The notes under the pieces: model-generated
Told to the model about the DNA's origin: nothing
Seen by the model: the letters and a program-made list of their open reading frames with translations, nothing else
Database searches by the model: none
Program-made: the position numbers and the translations under genes
Shown: positions 5,707 to 9,049 of the stretch, one piece after another
Position numbering within the stretch: the stretch's first letter is position 1
How the letters are laid out: every line of letters starts with the position of its first letter
Assembly: GCA_023269365.1 (NCBI GenBank)
Contig: JAHFTN010000004.1
Span: 1-9,049, forward strand
DNA length: 9,049 bases
Reading direction: 5' to 3'
DNA from: Chlamydiota bacterium
GTDB lineage: Bacteria > Chlamydiota > Chlamydiia > Chlamydiales > Rhabdochlamydiaceae

Positions 5707-7350
5707 ATGGAGGAGAGGCGTTTAAAAGGGGTTTCTCTCAGCGAGGGGTTTGCGATAGGCATCCCCTTTTTTTTCGTTCCGCAAGAGACGAAGATTCCTG
5801 AATTTTCCATTAGCCTTAAAGAGGTCAACGGGGAGATCGCTCGTTATAGAAGCGCTTTATTCTCTAGCCGAGAAGATTTGAAGCAGATGCAATCCCATCT
5901 TTTGGGAGAGGCCTCTAGTATTATTGAGTCGCATATCCACATGTTGGAGGATCCTCTAATCACGGAGGGGATTGAAGAGGGGATCCGCCAAAGGCTGCAA
6001 AATCCAGAAGCGGTATTTCATTCTGTAATCAGTGATTATGAGAAGCGATTTTCACAGCGCGCTGGCTCCTTTTTCCAAGAAAGGTTGACCGATGTAATGG
6101 ATTTGGCTCAGCGCGTGCTCGGCCATCTAAATCCTTCCAAGGGGAGCTCTTTAGAGCAAGTTCCTTTTAACTCGATTGTCTTTACGCAAGAGCTTTTACC
6201 TTCCCACATCGTCAGTGTGAAGGGAGAGCGAATCTGTGCTTTTGTGACTCAACGAGGGGGAAGACATTCCCACGCAGCGCTCATGGCAAGGGCTAAGGGG
6301 ATCCCTTACGTGGCATCGATCGATATTGGGGAGCAAATGGCTATCCACTCTGTCATCGTCGATGGAGAGAAAGGAGAGGTGATTTTGAATCCTACCCCCT
6401 CTACTCTGGGATTATATACAGAGCGGGTTGCTTCTTTTAATGCCCCTTCGCAAGAAGAGCTCGATCTCCCCCTCGATGAATGTGCTGTGTATGTCAACGT
6501 AGGGCATGTAGAAGAGTTAAAAAACCCTTCTGAGGGGATTGGACTCTTTCGGAGTGAATACCTCTTCTTAGAGAACAAGCACATCATCGCTTCTGAAGAG
6601 AAGCAGTACAGGGCCTACGTAGAGCTGCTCGATGCGATGAAGGGGTTGCCTGTGGTCATCCGCGCTTTTGACATCGGAGGAGACAAGACCTTTTCTACAG
6701 AAAATCTGGGATGTCGAGGGATCCGTTTTTTGCTCGCGCATCGAGAACTCTTCACCTTACAGCTAAGGGCCCTTTTGCGAGCGGGCCTTCATGGGGATTT
6801 GAGCCTCTTACTTCCCTTAGTTGCAGATGTGGGGGAGCTGATCCTCTCAAAACAGCTTCTGCAAGAAGCTGCCCTGGCGTTACATAAAGAGGGGATCGCT
6901 TGTAAAGATTCTCTTCCTATCGGCTGCATGATCGAGCTCCCTTCCGCTGTGATGAGTTGCGATATTCTATTGAAACAGTGCGATTTTTTCTCGATCGGAA
7001 CCAACGACCTTGTGCAGTATACGTTTGGCATCGATCGCAACCAGATCACTGAAGAAGAACTCTATTACCCCGCCCATCCGAGCCTCATTCGGATGCTCAG
7101 CAGAGTCATCCTCGAAGCAAAGAAGCAAGGCAAACCCGTAACGCTCTGTGGGGAGATCGCCTCTAACCCTCTCTTTGCCCCCCTCCTGCTAGGACTTGGC
7201 TTTGAGCGGCTTTCTTGTGCCCCCAGGGCCATCCTCGCGGTGAAGCGCGCCCTTCGCAAGACAACTCTCTTACGCGCTAAGCTGCTAGCAGAGAAGGTGT
7301 TGCAGCTCGGCTCTATCGATGAGGTAATGGAGGCTCTGCGCAGGCATTAA
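5707..7350 (+). CDS. ptsI: Phosphoenolpyruvate-protein phosphotransferase, PTS Enzyme I
   Basis: A 547-residue cytoplasmic Enzyme I, which autophosphorylates from phosphoenolpyruvate and passes the phosphate to HPr. The N-terminal HPr-interacting and phosphohistidine domains cover about 1-225. The active histidine is His189 in GGRHSHAALMARAKGIP (184-200), the same number as in E. coli, although the usual T-S-H context is H-S-H here. The C-terminal PEP-binding barrel has EGIGLFRSEYLFL (276-288), IRAFDIGGDK (318-327), MIELPSAV (408-415), FFSIGTNDLVQYTFGIDRN (427-445) and the catalytic cysteine Cys481 in TLCGEIAS (479-486). It is about 28 residues shorter than E. coli Enzyme I. The shortening includes the segment after DIGGDK, where the usual N-P-F-L-G-x-R reads N-L-G-C-R (333-337), and the extreme C terminus. 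All catalytic residues I can name are kept, so it should be active. ATG with GGAG 8 nt upstream; translationally close to ptsH. Confidence 0.95.
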   Translation: MEERRLKGVSLSEGFAIGIPFFFVPQETKIPEFSISLKEVNGEIARYRSALFSSREDLKQMQSHLLGEASSIIESHIHMLEDPLITEGIEEGIRQRLQNPEAVFHSVISDYEKRFSQRAGSFFQERLTDVMDLAQRVLGHLNPSKGSSLEQVPFNSIVFTQELLPSHIVSVKGERICAFVTQRGGRHSHAALMARAKGIPYVASIDIGEQMAIHSVIVDGEKGEVILNPTPSTLGLYTERVASFNAPSQEELDLPLDECAVYVNVGHVEELKNPSEGIGLFRSEYLFLENKHIIASEEKQYRAYVELLDAMKGLPVVIRAFDIGGDKTFSTENLGCRGIRFLLAHRELFTLQLRALLRAGLHGDLSLLLPLVADVGELILSKQLLQEAALALHKEGIACKDSLPIGCMIELPSAVMSCDILLKQCDFFSIGTNDLVQYTFGIDRNQITEEELYYPAHPSLIRMLSRVILEAKKQGKPVTLCGEIASNPLFAPLLLGLGFERLSCAPRAILAVKRALRKTTLLRAKLLAEKVLQLGSIDEVMEALRRH

Positions 7351-7355
7351 AATAG

Positions 7356-7397
7356 TTTTTGAAGTTGTTTGTGTATGTACACAAACAACCTCAAAAG
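7356..7397. repeat. Junction of two repeat ends forming a 20-bp hairpin after ptsI
   Basis: TTTTTGAAGTTGTTTGTGTA (7356-7375) is followed by TG and then TACACAAACAACCTCAAAAG (7378-7397). The two 20-nt arms are complementary at 18 positions with a 2-nt spacer. Both arms match the terminal inverted repeats of the element at 2174-2349, but here the two ends face each other at almost zero distance. It starts 5 bp beyond the ptsI stop. It may serve as a 3' stabilising hairpin; no U-tract follows (GTTGGGTTTCTT), so a classical terminator is doubtful. Confidence 0.75.
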
Positions 7398-7457
7398 TTG
7401 GGTTTCTTCAAGGAGTCGCCCTGAATTTGAGTCAGGCGCAGCCGATCCCGAAGCAGC
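7378..7457. repeat. Truncated inverted second copy of the palindromic element
   Basis: These 80 bp match the reverse complement of 2268-2347 at 78 of 80 positions without gaps. The differences are T for G in AAAGTTGGG and T for C in TTTCTTC. The match stops abruptly at GAAGCAGC (7450-7457); beyond it this copy reads AACCCCCCTATTG, unlike the other half of the complete element. It therefore carries one terminus and the inner CTGAATTTGAGTC arm but not the distal half. It fills most of the 137-bp gap between the convergent ptsI and ybaB genes. Confidence 0.88.
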
Positions 7458-7487
7458 AACCCCCCTATTGAAAGGACACGCGATGCG

Positions 7488-7796
7488 TTAGAAAAAGGGC
7501 AACGGCATGCCGCCAGGAGCTTGGCAGTTGTTCATCGGGTCGTTGCTGACCTGCCTTGCGGCCTCATTGTGCGCGGCTTTGATTAAGTCTTCGAGCCCTT
7601 CTAGGTCGTTGGTATCGACACATTCGGGTTTGATTTTGAGGGAGAGGAGCTCTTTTTCTCCGTTGAGGGTGAGGGTGACAAGGCCATTGCCGCTAGAGGC
7701 GGTGAAGGATTTTGCCTTCAGCTCAGAGCGCATTGTCTCGAGTTGCTGTTCCATGAGTTTGGCTTGCTTTTTCATCTTTGAGAAACCACTGCCCAT
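7488..7796 (-). CDS. ybaB: YbaB/EbfC-family nucleoid-associated protein
   Basis: A 102-residue cytoplasmic DNA-binding protein of the YbaB/EbfC family, which dimerises and coats the nucleoid. The N-terminal helix is charged (MGSGFSKMKKQAKLMEQQLETMRSELKAKSFTAS, 1-34), followed by the beta-sheet motif NGLVTLTLNGEKELLSLKI (38-56; the family has G-x-V-x-V-x-x-N-G). The C-terminal helix (LEGLEDLIKAAHNEAARQV) leads into a glycine/proline-rich tail (APGGMPLPFF). Length matches the family. The start ATG at 7796 has AAGGAG 7 nt upstream. A longer in-frame form starting at 7844 would translate through the dnaK terminator hairpin and adds no family sequence. It follows dnaK on the same strand after 54 bp and converges on ptsI. 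As I recall, ybaB also neighbours ptsI in Chlamydia. Confidence 0.92.
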   Translation of the reverse strand: MGSGFSKMKKQAKLMEQQLETMRSELKAKSFTASSGNGLVTLTLNGEKELLSLKIKPECVDTNDLEGLEDLIKAAHNEAARQVSNDPMNNCQAPGGMPLPFF

Positions 7797-7803
7797 CTTG
7801 TGT

Positions 7804-7809
7804 CTCCTT
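7804..7809 (-). promoter_or_regulatory. Ribosome-binding site of ybaB, fused to the dnaK terminator
   Basis: AAGGAG, 7 nt before the ybaB ATG. It begins at the very next base after the U-tract of the dnaK terminator (TCTTTTT then AAGGAG), so a transcript reading into ybaB must carry the hairpin right before its ribosome-binding site unless it starts within the tract. This site decides the short start. Confidence 0.8.
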
Positions 7810-7840
7810 AAAAAGACCAAGGAGGGGATTTCCTCCTTGG
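7810..7840 (-). terminator. Intrinsic terminator between dnaK and ybaB
   Basis: On the minus strand CCAAGGAGG (7840-7832), loop AAATCC, CCTCCTTGG (7825-7817), then TCTTTTT (7816-7810): a perfect 9-bp G/C-rich stem with a U-tract, 10 bp past the dnaK stop. The ascending arm itself contains AAGGAGG, a Shine-Dalgarno-like sequence, masked when the hairpin forms. Either termination is partial, feeding ybaB by readthrough, or ybaB has a promoter inside the end of dnaK. Confidence 0.8.
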
Positions 7841-7850
7841 CCATTGTTTG

Positions 7851-9049
7851 TTATTTTTTCTGTTCGTCGTCGAGGATTTCTACTTCAGCTTCTTCGATGT
7901 TGTCAGAGCCTTTACCTCCTCCTTGTTGGCCCTGTTGGGCAGAAGGTTGTTCGGCTCCTGGCGCTCCTGCTTGCGATTGCATTGCTTCCCCAATTTTTTG
8001 CATATGGGCGCTTAGCTCATCGTGGGCGGCTTTAATCCGAGAAGGATTATTCTCTTCTAGCGCTTTTTTTACAGCATCGATTTTGCCTTGAACATCCTCT
8101 TGAACATTTTTTGGCAATTTGTCTTTGTATTCGTTAAGAGATTTTTGAGCGCGGAAGGCAAGCGAATCGGCTTCGTTGCGCGTCTCGATCTCCTCTTTGC
8201 GCTGTTTATCTTCTTCCATATGCTCTTCAGCATCGCGCAGCATCCTCTTGACCTCTTCATCAGAAAGGCCCGATTTGGCTTCGATCCGGATCTTTTGCTC
8301 TTTGCCGCTTTGTTTGTCTTTAGCAGAGACGTGTAAAATTCCGTCGGCATCGATGTCGAAGGCAACTTCGATCTGGGGCATGCCGCGCGGGGCTGGAGGG
8401 ATGTCTGTCAGATCAAACCGTCCAATCTCTTTATTATCTTTTGCCATCTTGCGCTCTCCTTGGAGGACGACGATGGTTACAGCGGGCTGGTTATCGGCAG
8501 CTGTCGAAAAGACTTGCTTTTTCTGTGTAGGGATCGTGGTATTGCGCTCCACAATGGGGGTGAGGACCCCTCCCAGAGTCTCGATCCCCAAAGTGAGGGG
8601 AATGACGTCGAGAAGGAGCACATCTTTCACATCGCCCGTAAGGACAGCCCCTTGAATTGCAGCGCCGATGGCAACGACCTCGTCGGGATTTACGCCTTTA
8701 TGAGGTTCTCTGCCAAAGATCTCTTTTACTTTCTTCTCCACAGCCGGCATGCGTGTCATCCCTCCTACTAGGATCACCTCGTCGATCTTCTCTTTGGCAA
8801 GATTTGCATCTTTGAGGGCTTTGAGGCAGGGCTCTACCGTTCTCTCGATGAGATCATGCACAAGGCTTTCTAACTTCGATCTTGTTAAGGTGAGGGCCAA
8901 GTGTTTGGGTCCTGTGGCATCCATCGTGATGAACGGTTGGTTGATCTCTGTAGAAGCGGTCCCAGAGAGCTCGATCTTTGCTTTTTCTGCCGCATCGCGC
9001 AGCCTCTGTAACGCCATCTTGTCGCGGCTCAAATCGATCCCGTGCTCCC
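7851..9049 (-). CDS. dnaK: Hsp70 chaperone DnaK, C-terminal 398 residues (cut by window edge)
   Basis: The frame is open to the right edge, so the first ~245 residues of this ~640-residue ATP-dependent chaperone lie outside; the first visible residues EHGIDLSRDKMALQRLRDAAEKAKIELS match the middle of the nucleotide-binding domain. Next come VILVGGMTRMPAVEKKVKEIFGREPHKGVNPDEVVAIGAAIQGAVL (adenosine-binding motif), then the linker and substrate-binding domain start (DVLLLDVIPLTLGIETLGG, with VLLLD the conserved interdomain linker). The beta-sandwich holds GERKMAKDNKEIGRFDLTDIPPAPRGMPQIEV..DIDADGILHVSAKDK. The helical lid follows, and then a disordered Q/G/A-rich tail ending EEAEVEILDDEQKK, the usual acidic EEVD-like bacterial end. 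It looks intact. A terminator follows, then ybaB. In Chlamydia dnaK is, as I recall, next to hrcA/grpE and far from ybaB, so this adjacency appears lineage-specific. Confidence 0.96.
   Translation of the reverse strand, partial: EHGIDLSRDKMALQRLRDAAEKAKIELSGTASTEINQPFITMDATGPKHLALTLTRSKLESLVHDLIERTVEPCLKALKDANLAKEKIDEVILVGGMTRMPAVEKKVKEIFGREPHKGVNPDEVVAIGAAIQGAVLTGDVKDVLLLDVIPLTLGIETLGGVLTPIVERNTTIPTQKKQVFSTAADNQPAVTIVVLQGERKMAKDNKEIGRFDLTDIPPAPRGMPQIEVAFDIDADGILHVSAKDKQSGKEQKIRIEAKSGLSDEEVKRMLRDAEEHMEEDKQRKEEIETRNEADSLAFRAQKSLNEYKDKLPKNVQEDVQGKIDAVKKALEENNPSRIKAAHDELSAHMQKIGEAMQSQAGAPGAEQPSAQQGQQGGGKGSDNIEEAEVEILDDEQKK

Noticed and set aside
7356..7397. Canonical intrinsic terminator for ptsI
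   Set aside because: The hairpin is long but low in G/C, and no U-tract follows it on either strand; it is better described as abutting repeat ends.
7797..7844. N-terminal extension of YbaB from an ATG at 7844
   Set aside because: The extension (MAKEEIPSLVFLRRHK) is the translated dnaK terminator hairpin, does not resemble YbaB sequences, and AAGGAG correctly precedes the inner ATG.
7507..8091. 194-codon plus-strand open frame opposite ybaB and the end of dnaK, with a hydrophobic serine/cysteine-rich product
   Set aside because: It spans the terminator and two conserved genes on the other strand; the hydrophobic look follows from reading charged codons in antisense.

Overview
The window looks like a chromosomal segment of a bacterium in the phylum Chlamydiae, most likely an environmental 'chlamydia-like' lineage (Simkania/Waddlia/Parachlamydia type) and not the genus Chlamydia. 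Two things point there. First, comEC, ptsH, ptsI and ybaB are kept close together, as I recall for the C. trachomatis CT339-CT335 neighbourhood. Second, there is a tandem pair of MOMP-like / Legionella-type beta-barrel porins, a family expanded in environmental chlamydiae. The assignment rests on recall of gene order and protein style, not on a search.

Layout. Positions 1-112 hold a strong, probably bidirectional terminator. Then, all on the minus strand and read right to left: a type II NADH dehydrogenase (ndh) whose stop overlaps the start of a short ComEC-type channel protein lacking the usual hydrolase domain; a 223-bp gap filled mostly by a palindromic repeat; and a two-gene operon of paralogous outer-membrane porins. 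Right of ndh, a 263-bp divergent intergenic region holds a second, unrelated 167-bp nested palindrome. From there ptsH (HPr, GTG start) and ptsI (Enzyme I) run rightwards as a tight operon. ptsI converges on ybaB (nucleoid-associated protein) and dnaK, both minus strand; dnaK runs off the right edge with only its C-terminal 398 residues present. The ptsI-ybaB gap carries a truncated, inverted second copy (78/80 identical) of the repeat found upstream of the porins.

How the genes fit together. HPr and Enzyme I form the phosphoenolpyruvate-driven start of a phosphorelay, and HPr keeps the serine site used by HPr kinase. NDH-2 feeds electrons from NADH to quinone without pumping. The porins provide outer-membrane permeability. 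DnaK and YbaB are housekeeping proteins.

Most of the unexplained structure is in the spacers. There are three long inverted-repeat structures, two of them copies of one MITE-like family. There is also a dnaK terminator whose U-tract runs directly into the ybaB ribosome-binding site. I found no CRISPR array, tRNA, rRNA, transposase gene or defence system. All gene-free stretches are shorter than 300 bp and each is described below.
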